From Bacteroidota bacterium (GTDB lineage: Bacteria; Bacteroidota; Bacteroidia; Flavobacteriales; Crocinitomicaceae): DNA of 13,871 bases. Below the pieces are notes generated by a model. That model saw nothing but the letters and a program-made list of their open reading frames with translations. It was not told the origin of the DNA and ran no database searches. Location: the NCBI GenBank assembly GCA_029558435.1, contig JAKQEZ010000381.1, forward strand, positions 1 through 13,871. The letters run 5' to 3'. Every line of letters begins with the position of its first letter. Positions within the stretch are counted from its first letter, which is position 1. Positions 8,469 to 13,871 of this stretch are shown piece by piece. The position numbers and the translations under genes were made by a program.

Positions 8469-9332
8469 ATGTTATACGTCAACAACAACGATCATATTTT
8501 ACCTGTAGAGGAATACAGTATTCACGCTGGAAGTCGTGCTTACCTCTACGGTGATGGCGTTTTTGAAAGTATTCGCATCATCAATGGAACCCCCATTAAT
8601 TTAGAAAATCACATCAAACGCTTGTTAGAAGGTGCAAAAGCTATCCGTTTACGAGTTCCTTCTTATTTTAACCTCGACTTTTTTGCCGTTCGCATTAAAG
8701 AATTGTGCGAAAAATCGGAAATAAGACAAGGTGGTTATTGCCGTTTATCCTTGGATAGAATGTCGGGTGGTAGATTTAAACCTGAAACCAACGAATGTGT
8801 GTTTTTTATTGAGGTAAAACCAATAGACACTAATTTTTTCAACCTCAACGCAAAAGGGTTGGAAGTGGATATTTTTACCGATTTGAAGAAGCAAAAAAAC
8901 ATGCTTGCCAACTTCAAAACCAAAAATTGTTTGCTCTACATCATGGCGAGCATCAAAGCCAAAGAAAACCAACTGGATGATTTGCTCATCACCAACGATA
9001 ATGGTGGTATTTTAGAGAGTTCAAGCAGCAATATGTTTGTGGTTTCCAACAATATTTTATATACACCAGGACTTGAAGAAGGTTGTTTGGCTGGAACAAT
9101 GCGCATGCAAATCATCAACTTAGCGCTTCGCAATGGTTTTAGAGTTTATGAATCCAATATTACGCCTCAAAACTTGTTGATTGCTGACGAAATATTTTTA
9201 ACCAATGCCATTTCGGGAATAACCTGGGTGAGTGGTTACCGCACCAAACGTTATTTCAATAATATTTCAAAACGATTGAACCAACTTTTAAACGAACATT
9301 GGGAAGAAACATTGAAAAATAAGCCCGAATAA
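8469..9332 (+). CDS. Class IV PLP-dependent aminotransferase or aminodeoxychorismate lyase
   Basis: The 287-residue protein belongs to the fold-type IV PLP family, which includes branched-chain aminotransferase (IlvE), D-amino acid aminotransferase and 4-amino-4-deoxychorismate lyase (PabC). The family opening AYLYGDGVFESIRI is present near residue 27. K150 in ANFKTKNCLLY is the likely Schiff-base lysine, and E183 in GGILESSSSNMF is the usual cofactor-ring glutamate. The phosphate-binding region around LEEGCLAGTMRM follows. The short length and the K-x-x-N pattern are compatible with PabC or a D-amino acid enzyme; sequence reading alone does not decide. It starts one base after the rhomboid stop and shares that transcript. 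No folate gene is nearby to support PabC. Confidence 0.88.
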   Translation: MLYVNNNDHILPVEEYSIHAGSRAYLYGDGVFESIRIINGTPINLENHIKRLLEGAKAIRLRVPSYFNLDFFAVRIKELCEKSEIRQGGYCRLSLDRMSGGRFKPETNECVFFIEVKPIDTNFFNLNAKGLEVDIFTDLKKQKNMLANFKTKNCLLYIMASIKAKENQLDDLLITNDNGGILESSSSNMFVVSNNILYTPGLEEGCLAGTMRMQIINLALRNGFRVYESNITPQNLLIADEIFLTNAISGITWVSGYRTKRYFNNISKRLNQLLNEHWEETLKNKPE

Positions 9333-9368
9333 TCGGTATTTGATTTTTCAATTTATTAAATTCGTTGC

Positions 9369-10733
9369 ATGGCAAAACAAAAATCAGCTTATTTCTGTCA
9401 AAATTGTGGCTACGAAGCTCCTAAATGGTTGGGAAAATGCCCGTCGTGCAATGAATGGAACACATTTGTTGAGGAATTGATTGAAAAAAATCTTCCGGGC
9501 AACATTGTAGCGTTTTCTAAATCTGGAAAAACTTCCAAACCAACTGCCATACTTGATATTCAAGGTGTGGAGCAAGAACGGTATCAACTTGCCGATAAAG
9601 AATTGAACCGCGTATTGGGCAACGGCTTGGTACTTGGCTCTTTGGTTTTGTTTGGAGGCGAACCGGGCATAGGAAAATCCACTTTAATGCTTCAATTAGC
9701 CATTGCCAACACTTCCATTCCGGTGTTGTATGTTTCGGGCGAGGAAAGTGAACAACAAATAAAAATGCGTGCCGAACGTATTGGTGTTAAAAATCAATCG
9801 TGTTTCATTCTTTCTGAAACCAACATTCAAAATATTTTTAAGCAAGCAGAAGAAATTGAACCAAAATTATTGGTAATCGACTCCATACAAACACTTTACA
9901 GTTCAGATATTGAGAGTTCTCCTGGAAGTATTTCGCAAGTGCGTGAATGTACTGCTCAATTGTTGCGTTATGCCAAAACCACCAATATTCCGGTTTTTTT
10001 AATTGGGCACATCACCAAAGAAGGTTCATTGGCCGGACCAAAAGTATTGGAGCACATGGTGGATACAGTTTTGCAATTTGAAGGCGATAGAAATCACGTT
10101 TACCGTTTGTTGCGCTCGGTGAAAAATCGTTTTGGGAGCACCAACGAATTGGGAATATACGAAATGATAGGTTCGGGCTTACGTCAAGTGGAAAACCCTT
10201 CCGAAATATTAATTACCAACGCCGATAGTTCGCTCAGCGGGATATCTATTGGTGCTACGTTGGAAGGCATGCGCCCTATGTTGATTGAAGTGCAGGCATT
10301 GGTGAGTACAGCTGCTTATGGTACACCGCAGCGTTCCTCCACTGGTTTTGATAGCAAGCGATTGAACATGTTGTTGGCAGTAATGGAAAAACGTTGTGGG
10401 TTTAAATTAGGAGCCAAAGACGTGTTTTTAAACATTGCAGGAGGTATCAAGGTGGATGACCCAGCGTTGGATTTGGCAGTTGTTGCTTCGGTTTTATCAT
10501 CCAATGCCGACATTGCTATCAACAAGGGAATTTGTTTATCGGCCGAAGTGGGATTGTCTGGTGAAGTGCGACCAGTAAACCGCATTGATCAACGCATCTA
10601 CGAAGCCGAAAAATTAGGTTTTGAAAAAATTATCATTTCCAAATACAATAAAGGCATCAAACAATCTGATTTTAAAATTGAATTGGTGTTGTGCAGTAAA
10701 CTCGACGAAGTAGTGCGAGCATTATTTGCTTGA
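9369..10733 (+). CDS. radA: DNA repair protein RadA/Sms
   Basis: RadA is a RecA-related, DnaB-like helicase ATPase that promotes branch migration during homologous recombination. All hallmarks are present in 454 residues, the usual length. A zinc finger has C10-x-x-C13 and C24-x-x-C27. Walker A is GEPGIGKST (97-105) and the family-specific motif is KNRFG (252-256). The C-terminal Lon protease-like domain contains SSTGFDSKRLNMLLAVMEKR and the block LSAEVGLSGEVRPV. The start is fixed by the zinc finger following closely after the ATG. It lies 36 bases after the aminotransferase and is probably the last gene of the cluster. Its last 12 bases overlap the 3' end of the convergent DUF4143 ATPase gene. 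Confidence 0.97.
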   Translation: MAKQKSAYFCQNCGYEAPKWLGKCPSCNEWNTFVEELIEKNLPGNIVAFSKSGKTSKPTAILDIQGVEQERYQLADKELNRVLGNGLVLGSLVLFGGEPGIGKSTLMLQLAIANTSIPVLYVSGEESEQQIKMRAERIGVKNQSCFILSETNIQNIFKQAEEIEPKLLVIDSIQTLYSSDIESSPGSISQVRECTAQLLRYAKTTNIPVFLIGHITKEGSLAGPKVLEHMVDTVLQFEGDRNHVYRLLRSVKNRFGSTNELGIYEMIGSGLRQVENPSEILITNADSSLSGISIGATLEGMRPMLIEVQALVSTAAYGTPQRSSTGFDSKRLNMLLAVMEKRCGFKLGAKDVFLNIAGGIKVDDPALDLAVVASVLSSNADIAINKGICLSAEVGLSGEVRPVNRIDQRIYEAEKLGFEKIIISKYNKGIKQSDFKIELVLCSKLDEVVRALFA

Positions 10734-11855
10734 TGGGGGGTAAACAATAAAATCTCTATAATTTTCTTGATGTATTGTTTCAATTGAGCTTTGATACGCT
10801 TCAATAAATGCCTTTGGTTGTTTTGCTTTTGCTTTGGGATTCCACTTAAACTCATACCCTTTAATTACTCCATTTTGCTCTTCAACATAGTCAATTTCTT
10901 GTTGTTGAACAGTTCTCCAGAAATAACGATTCACAAAGGATTGATGGTATGAATTGCGTTTCATTCGTTCTGTTATCAAAAAATTCTCCCACAAAGCTCC
11001 TACATCATTTCTAAGCTCTAAAGGATTGAAGTTTTGAATCAAAGCATTCCTTACTCCATTATCGTAAAAATAGATTTTTTTGTTTGTCTTTATTTCATTT
11101 CTTAAGTTTCTACTTAATGAAGGAAGTGTAAAAATTACATACGATAATTCCAATAGATGTATATAATTTGCAACTGTGTTTTTATCTACGCCAACAAGTT
11201 GTGCAACTTCATTATAACTTACTTCACTTCCCACTTGAAAGGCTAAAGCTCTTAGAATTTTCTCCAATACATCTGGTTTTTGCACGCTTCCTAACGCTAA
11301 AATATCTTTGTATAAATAACTTTGTGTTAGCTCATTCAAAAGCACCACTTCCTCACCTGGATGATTTATAATTTCTGGATACATTCCAAAAACCAATCTA
11401 TTTTTTAAATTACTGGCAGCATCAATAAAACTCGTTGATTGCTCTAATTCCTCATAAGAAATTGGCATTAAAAAATATTCAAATTTTCTTCCAGTTAAAG
11501 CTTCATTTGTTTTGTTTTTTAATTCAAAGGCTGACGAACCGCTTAATATAAGTTGCACGTTTTGCATTTGATCATGAATAATTTTAGCTGTGATGCCTAT
11601 GTTTTCAAGACGTTGAGCTTCATCTATAAATACAATTTTTGAGTTGCCGATGATGTTTTCTAATTCTTTAGTACTGGGATTTCTAAGTATAGACCGTGTA
11701 TAAGGGTCATCTCCATTCAAAAAAAGATAGTCTTTCCCGCTTAACACTGTTTTAATTAATGTTGTTTTTCCAACTTGACGCGCTCCAACAATAACAATTG
11801 TCTTGCCTTTAAACAACTTGTTTTGAATATTTTTTACTAAAGTTCTATTAATCAT
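10722..11855 (-). CDS. AAA ATPase with C-terminal DUF4143 domain
   Basis: The 377-residue protein has the COG1373/DUF4143 layout. Its Walker A is GARQVGKT (24-31) and Walker B is IVFIDEAQ (D78, E79), with ILSGSSAFEL and LTGRKFEYFLMPISYEE after them. A winged-helix-like middle has YNEVAQLVGVDKNTVANYIHLLE. The C-terminal part has D322 in QQEIDYVE and E335-F-K337 in GYEFKWNP, a pattern like a PD-(D/E)XK nuclease core. The biological role of this large family is not established. Its base composition is more AT-rich than that of neighbouring radA, and this family is scattered in genomes, so horizontal acquisition is plausible. The ATG has AGAGGG two bases before it, and the promoter lies in a tandem repeat array. 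It converges on radA with a 12-base overlap. Confidence 0.9.
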   Translation of the reverse strand: MINRTLVKNIQNKLFKGKTIVIVGARQVGKTTLIKTVLSGKDYLFLNGDDPYTRSILRNPSTKELENIIGNSKIVFIDEAQRLENIGITAKIIHDQMQNVQLILSGSSAFELKNKTNEALTGRKFEYFLMPISYEELEQSTSFIDAASNLKNRLVFGMYPEIINHPGEEVVLLNELTQSYLYKDILALGSVQKPDVLEKILRALAFQVGSEVSYNEVAQLVGVDKNTVANYIHLLELSYVIFTLPSLSRNLRNEIKTNKKIYFYDNGVRNALIQNFNPLELRNDVGALWENFLITERMKRNSYHQSFVNRYFWRTVQQQEIDYVEEQNGVIKGYEFKWNPKAKAKQPKAFIEAYQSSIETIHQENYRDFIVYPPSSK

Positions 11856-11866
11856 AACCCTCTATT

Positions 11867-11962
11867 TTCACCAAATATACATAAAATCGGTGAATTGATT
11901 CACCAAAAATACATATAATCGGTGAATTGATTCACCAAAAACACCTATAATTGGTGAATGAA
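11867..11962. repeat. Three tandem 32-bp repeats with inverted half-sites
   Basis: Units begin at 11867, 11899 and 11931, an exact 32-base period. Each reads TTCACC, 16 AT-rich bases, GGTGAA, then TTGA (TGAA in the third). Within a unit the TTCACC/GGTGAA arms form an inverted repeat, 8 bp long in unit 3 (TTCACCAA/TTGGTGAA). Across each junction GGTGAATTGATTCACC is a second near-palindrome. Units 1 and 2 differ at two positions, unit 3 at a few more. The array covers the promoter of the DUF4143 ATPase, with unit 1 ending 12 bases before its ATG. It could be an operator array or a variable-number repeat. Confidence 0.9.
11872..11879 (-). promoter_or_regulatory. -7 promoter element for the DUF4143 ATPase inside repeat unit 1
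   Basis: On the minus strand the repeat nearest the gene contains TATATTTG, an exact TAnnTTTG match, 17 bases from the ATG. Unit 2 has TATTTTTG at the same phase, also an exact match. Unit 3 has TGTTTTTG and does not match. Binding of a protein to the TTCACC/GGTGAA half-sites would therefore occlude the promoter. Confidence 0.5.
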
Positions 11963-11977
11963 GGAATTTTTTGACAT

Positions 11978-12017
11978 AAAAAAAGTCCATTTGCTGGTAA
12001 TTTGCAAACGGACTTTT
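11978..12017 (-). terminator. Terminator downstream of the lipoprotein gene
   Basis: AAAAGTCC at 11981-11988 pairs with GGACTTTT at 12010-12017, and TTTGC (11990-11994) with GCAAA (12004-12008), with one mismatch between the two blocks and a short loop. On the minus strand the stem is followed by a run of T from 11984 to 11978. It ends the lipoprotein transcript 18 bases after its stop and separates it from the repeat array. Confidence 0.85.
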
Positions 12018-12034
12018 AGCTAAAATCAATCTAT

Positions 12035-12535
12035 TTATTTCTTCGGTAAATTTCCAAAATTAGCTTGAATGGATTGGATGCTTCCGCCAGATACACTGAT
12101 GGTAAAATTTCCACTCATTTTATTATCGCTAAATGCTGTGATAGCAACAGATGCACTTCCAGAATTGGTATAGGTTGTGTTGTTTTTCATGAATGTAAAA
12201 CCATAAGAAGAGCTAACTGTTTTGGTGCCAATAGTAGTATTGTCTTGATTATCCCAATTGATTTCAAAAAAGTTGCTGTTTCCACCTTTATAGGCACGAA
12301 TTCCTGTTCCCCAACTCCCTGTGGTCCAAAAAGCACTGTCGGCAACAATTTCACTTCCGCCATCTTCTTTCCAACGAAAACCATCTTGAGCAACTGGCGC
12401 ATATTGGCAACTGCCATCATCTTTGGTTGCTTCTGCATTAAAATTGGTTGCTGTGTTGTCCATACAACCTTCTTTTTTACACGCTGTAACTACCAATAAT
12501 CCCATTACAACTGCCGATAAAAGTGTCTTTTTCAT
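12035..12535 (-). CDS. Small putative lipoprotein with GCxD...DDGSC motif
   Basis: From the ATG at 12535 the protein has 166 residues. It begins MKKTLLSAVVMGLLVVTACKK, a lipoprotein signal with lipobox VTAC and lipidated C19. Right after it comes GCMDNTATNFNAEATKDDGSC (C24 to C43), a short calcium-site-like motif common in Bacteroidota surface proteins (GC-D--A-N-N--A---DGSC). The remainder is rich in S, T, N and G with alternating hydrophobic residues, as in a beta-barrel or beta-sandwich. No function is recognisable. An in-frame ATG at 12631 would add 32 residues, but that extension crosses a terminator and a TATCTTTG promoter element and would bury the signal peptide, so 12535 is the better start. 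The gene stands alone between two terminators. Confidence 0.85.
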   Translation of the reverse strand: MKKTLLSAVVMGLLVVTACKKEGCMDNTATNFNAEATKDDGSCQYAPVAQDGFRWKEDGGSEIVADSAFWTTGSWGTGIRAYKGGNSNFFEINWDNQDNTTIGTKTVSSSYGFTFMKNNTTYTNSGSASVAITAFSDNKMSGNFTISVSGGSIQSIQANFGNLPKK

Positions 12536-12559
12536 ACAATTAGTTTTTATAATTGAAAA

Positions 12560-12567
12560 CAAAGATA
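12560..12567 (-). promoter_or_regulatory. -7 promoter element for the lipoprotein gene
   Basis: TATCTTTG on the minus strand is an exact TAnnTTTG match 24 bases before the ATG at 12535. It lies downstream of the 12606-12637 terminator, so the lipoprotein has its own promoter. Confidence 0.55.
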
Positions 12568-12594
12568 GAGCATTTATCAATAAAAAAACATACG

Positions 12595-12609
12595 TATTTT
12601 GACGTAAAA
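12595..12609 (+). repeat. Copy 1 of a 15-bp motif inverted at 13763-13777
   Basis: TATTTTGACGTAAAA here is identical to the reverse complement of 13763-13777. It lies about 60 bases upstream of the lipoprotein ATG. The pair could be inverted-repeat ends of an inserted segment or a shared regulatory site. Confidence 0.5.
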
Positions 12610-12637
12610 AAAGGTTGCCAAATTCTGACAACCTTTT
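12606..12637 (-). terminator. Terminator of the former transketolase gene
   Basis: AAAAGGTTG (12609-12617) pairs perfectly with CAACCTTTT (12629-12637) around an 11-base loop. On the minus strand a seven-T run follows (12612-12606). It begins 20 bases after the stop codon of the transketolase remnant and now would also end transcripts from the secreted-protein gene upstream. Confidence 0.85.
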
Positions 12638-12656
12638 ACTATAGTGATTGAAATTT

Positions 12657-12755
12657 TTATTTTCTTTTAATTACTTTCAAAGCTGCAGCAACAACATCTG
12701 GCGTGTCGATGTGGTATTTTGTCATCAATTCATCCGGTGTTCCAGATTCTCCAAA
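12657..12755 (-). pseudogene. C-terminal remnant of transketolase (C-terminal subunit)
   Basis: A minus-strand frame reads FGESGTPDELMTKYHIDTPD and continues VVAAALKVIKRK before a TAA at 12657-12659. This 32-residue stretch matches the typical C-terminal end of bacterial transketolase C-terminal subunits (FGxSG, then ELM-KY and an alanine-rich helix). Upstream the same frame gives unrelated residues and reaches a stop within about 13 codons, and there is no start codon for an expressed gene. The transketolase body is absent from the window. The remnant keeps its stop and terminator, so the gene was cut at or just upstream of 12755. Recognition is from memory of the family; a short match, but a specific one. 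Confidence 0.75.
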
Positions 12756-12827
12756 AATGTATAAAATTGATGAATTAGAACGATGATTTTAGTGTATAAT
12801 TCATAAAAAATGAAGTATATGTTAAAA

Positions 12828-13715
12828 TTATCTATTTAACTCAAATACTTTTTTAGTGCTACCATCATCGTAGATATAAATCAAAGGAACATTTGTTTGG
12901 TCTTGAACTTCACGACCTAAAAAGTCTACTTTTTTAACTAATTTTTTCTCACTATCGTCTAATTTTAAATTTTCCAACCCAGCTGTAGTAGAACACATAT
13001 TAATCTTATAATCATCGAGTTGCCCATAATGAGTGCAATTTGAATTACCATTACTATTAGCAATATATAAATGATTCATTCCATCTAAAATTGGAATTGT
13101 AAAAGTACTAGATGATAATAAAGTATTAAAGTTTTCATCTTGATAGATTGAAACTGTAGCTGTAGTATAATTAGTTACAGAAAGTTTAATCCAATATGAA
13201 TAATTAACTGTCATATAAAAAGGTGGAGACATTGACTGAATAGATGAACTTGTCATAATATTTCCATCACGGTTGAAAAATCGGATTTGATTACTATAAA
13301 CCTCTATAGCAATAAAATCAATATTTTGCACATTTCCTGCAGTTGTTTGACTAATTGCATTCAATCTCCAAGGATGAAGATCGGTACCCGTCAACTCATA
13401 AGGAGTTAAAATTAAAGGAAAAAAAGTATTATAATTATTGCTATTTGTTGGTTTTATTTTAAATGAAACACAATAGTTTCGGGTTAAAGTGTTTGGCAAT
13501 TGAGTATGAATAAAACTAATTTCAGTGCTTGTATTTAATTTATAATTAATAAGTTTATCTACTGGATCGTATTCAAATCCAGCATTGGGGTTTGAATTAT
13601 AATTATCATAATAAGCCCATCCATTTGATAAAGGATCGGTTGTAAAGTCAAATAAAACTTGTGCCTTTGCATTTAAAACAAGCATTACTACAAATAAAAG
13701 ATAAATTGCTTTCAT
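12828..13715 (-). CDS. Secreted protein with T9SS-like C-terminal tail
   Basis: The 295-residue protein starts with signal peptide MKAIYLLFVVMLVLNAKA, likely cleaved before QVLFDF. The body (about 20-240) is rich in N, T, S and Y, with patterns such as ISFIHTQLPNTLTRNYCVSF and SYWIKLSVTNYTTATVSIYQ. This resembles a LamG/concanavalin-like beta-sandwich, but no family can be named with confidence. The last 50 residues contain VKKVDFLGREVQDQTNVPL and YIYDDGSTKKVFEL, the short tail (DxxGRE... PLIYIYDDG) seen on many Flavobacteriales secreted proteins and probably linked to type IX secretion. The gene is markedly AT-rich compared with the window's housekeeping genes. It sits 72 bases upstream of the transketolase remnant on the same strand, so its arrival may be connected with the break. 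Confidence 0.8.
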   Translation of the reverse strand: MKAIYLLFVVMLVLNAKAQVLFDFTTDPLSNGWAYYDNYNSNPNAGFEYDPVDKLINYKLNTSTEISFIHTQLPNTLTRNYCVSFKIKPTNSNNYNTFFPLILTPYELTGTDLHPWRLNAISQTTAGNVQNIDFIAIEVYSNQIRFFNRDGNIMTSSSIQSMSPPFYMTVNYSYWIKLSVTNYTTATVSIYQDENFNTLLSSSTFTIPILDGMNHLYIANSNGNSNCTHYGQLDDYKINMCSTTAGLENLKLDDSEKKLVKKVDFLGREVQDQTNVPLIYIYDDGSTKKVFELNR

Positions 13716-13871
13716 AATATTATTTAGTTTATTAAATTCAAGTTATAAATGCAACTTTTAGATTTTACGTCAAAATAACTTCAAAACAGGAAGGAAACCT
13801 GTAAGATTTCCCTCTCTGTTTCTAGGAAAGTGTTATTTTACCCCGTTAAATCGCCAAAAATAAAGTTGTAA
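13716..13871. other. Upstream region of the secreted-protein gene with overlapping hairpins
   Basis: No gene is visible up to the right edge. ACAGG/CCTGT (13785-13801) forms a small hairpin, and GGAAA/TTTCC (about 13793-13811) forms a second one that shares bases with it, so the two would exclude each other. No exact TAnnTTTG was found before the ATG at 13715; a TAACTTG is the nearest. Confidence 0.4.
13763..13777 (-). repeat. Copy 2 of the 15-bp inverted motif
   Basis: On the minus strand this reads TATTTTGACGTAAAA, identical to 12595-12609 on the plus strand. It lies about 48 bases upstream of the secreted-protein ATG. Both copies are followed within 15 bases by a similar A-rich stretch ending in GTTGC. 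Confidence 0.5.

Noticed and set aside
10733..10741. G6 tract after radA as a phase-variable homopolymer
   Set aside because: It is short and lies at the last codons of the DUF4143 ATPase, where slippage would have little effect.
11867..11962. CRISPR-like array of three units
   Set aside because: The 32-bp units abut with no unique spacers, and no cas genes are nearby; the structure fits a promoter-proximal tandem repeat.
12536..12631. Longer lipoprotein start at 12631
   Set aside because: The extension spans a terminator and a promoter element and would place the lipoprotein signal internally.
12801..12815. Palindrome TTCATAAAAAATGAA as a terminator of the secreted-protein gene
   Set aside because: A 5-bp AT-rich stem without a clear T-run is too weak; the strong terminator at 12606-12637 serves the strand.

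Overview
The window looks like a chromosomal segment of a Bacteroidota bacterium, most likely from the Flavobacteriales or a close relative. The DNA is AT-rich, and several genes are preceded by the Bacteroidota -7 element TAnnTTTG. There are two surface-type proteins, one of them a secreted protein with a type IX secretion (T9SS)-like tail, and 3-hydroxyanthranilate dioxygenase points to NAD synthesis from tryptophan. The taxonomic call is inference from gene content; no rRNA or tRNA gene was seen.

Left part (1-5473): a large type IIG-like restriction-modification gene runs off the left edge on the minus strand. It has an N-terminal PD-(D/E)XK nuclease signature fused to an N6-adenine methyltransferase and is cut just after its NPPY motif. 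A roughly 300-base divergent intergenic region follows, then 3-hydroxyanthranilate 3,4-dioxygenase and a long AlgI-like MBOAT membrane O-acyltransferase on the plus strand.

Middle (5475-10733): a minus-strand pair, rarA (AAA+ clamp-loader-like ATPase) and an LpxL/HtrB-like acyltransferase, is joined by a TAATG stop/start overlap. Back-to-back with rarA is a plus-strand cluster: a rhomboid protease, a class IV PLP aminotransferase (1-base gap) and radA (36-base gap). Each divergent side has its own TAnnTTTG element close to the start codon.

Right part (10722-13871): all genes are on the minus strand. A DUF4143-type AAA ATPase overlaps the 3' end of radA tail to tail. Three exact-period 32-bp tandem repeats cover its promoter. 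Next come a terminator, a small lipoprotein with a GCxD...DDGSC motif, a second terminator, and a 32-codon remnant of a transketolase C-terminal end. The last gene encodes a secreted protein with a T9SS-like tail. The transketolase remnant keeps its stop codon and terminator but has lost its body, so a rearrangement (or an assembly join) lies between 12756 and 12827.

Most genes are housekeeping. The parts that look accessory or unexplained are the restriction-modification gene, the repeat array over the DUF4143 ATPase promoter, the transketolase breakpoint, and a shared 15-bp motif in inverted orientation upstream of the two surface-protein genes. I found no clear evidence for a wholly new multi-gene system.
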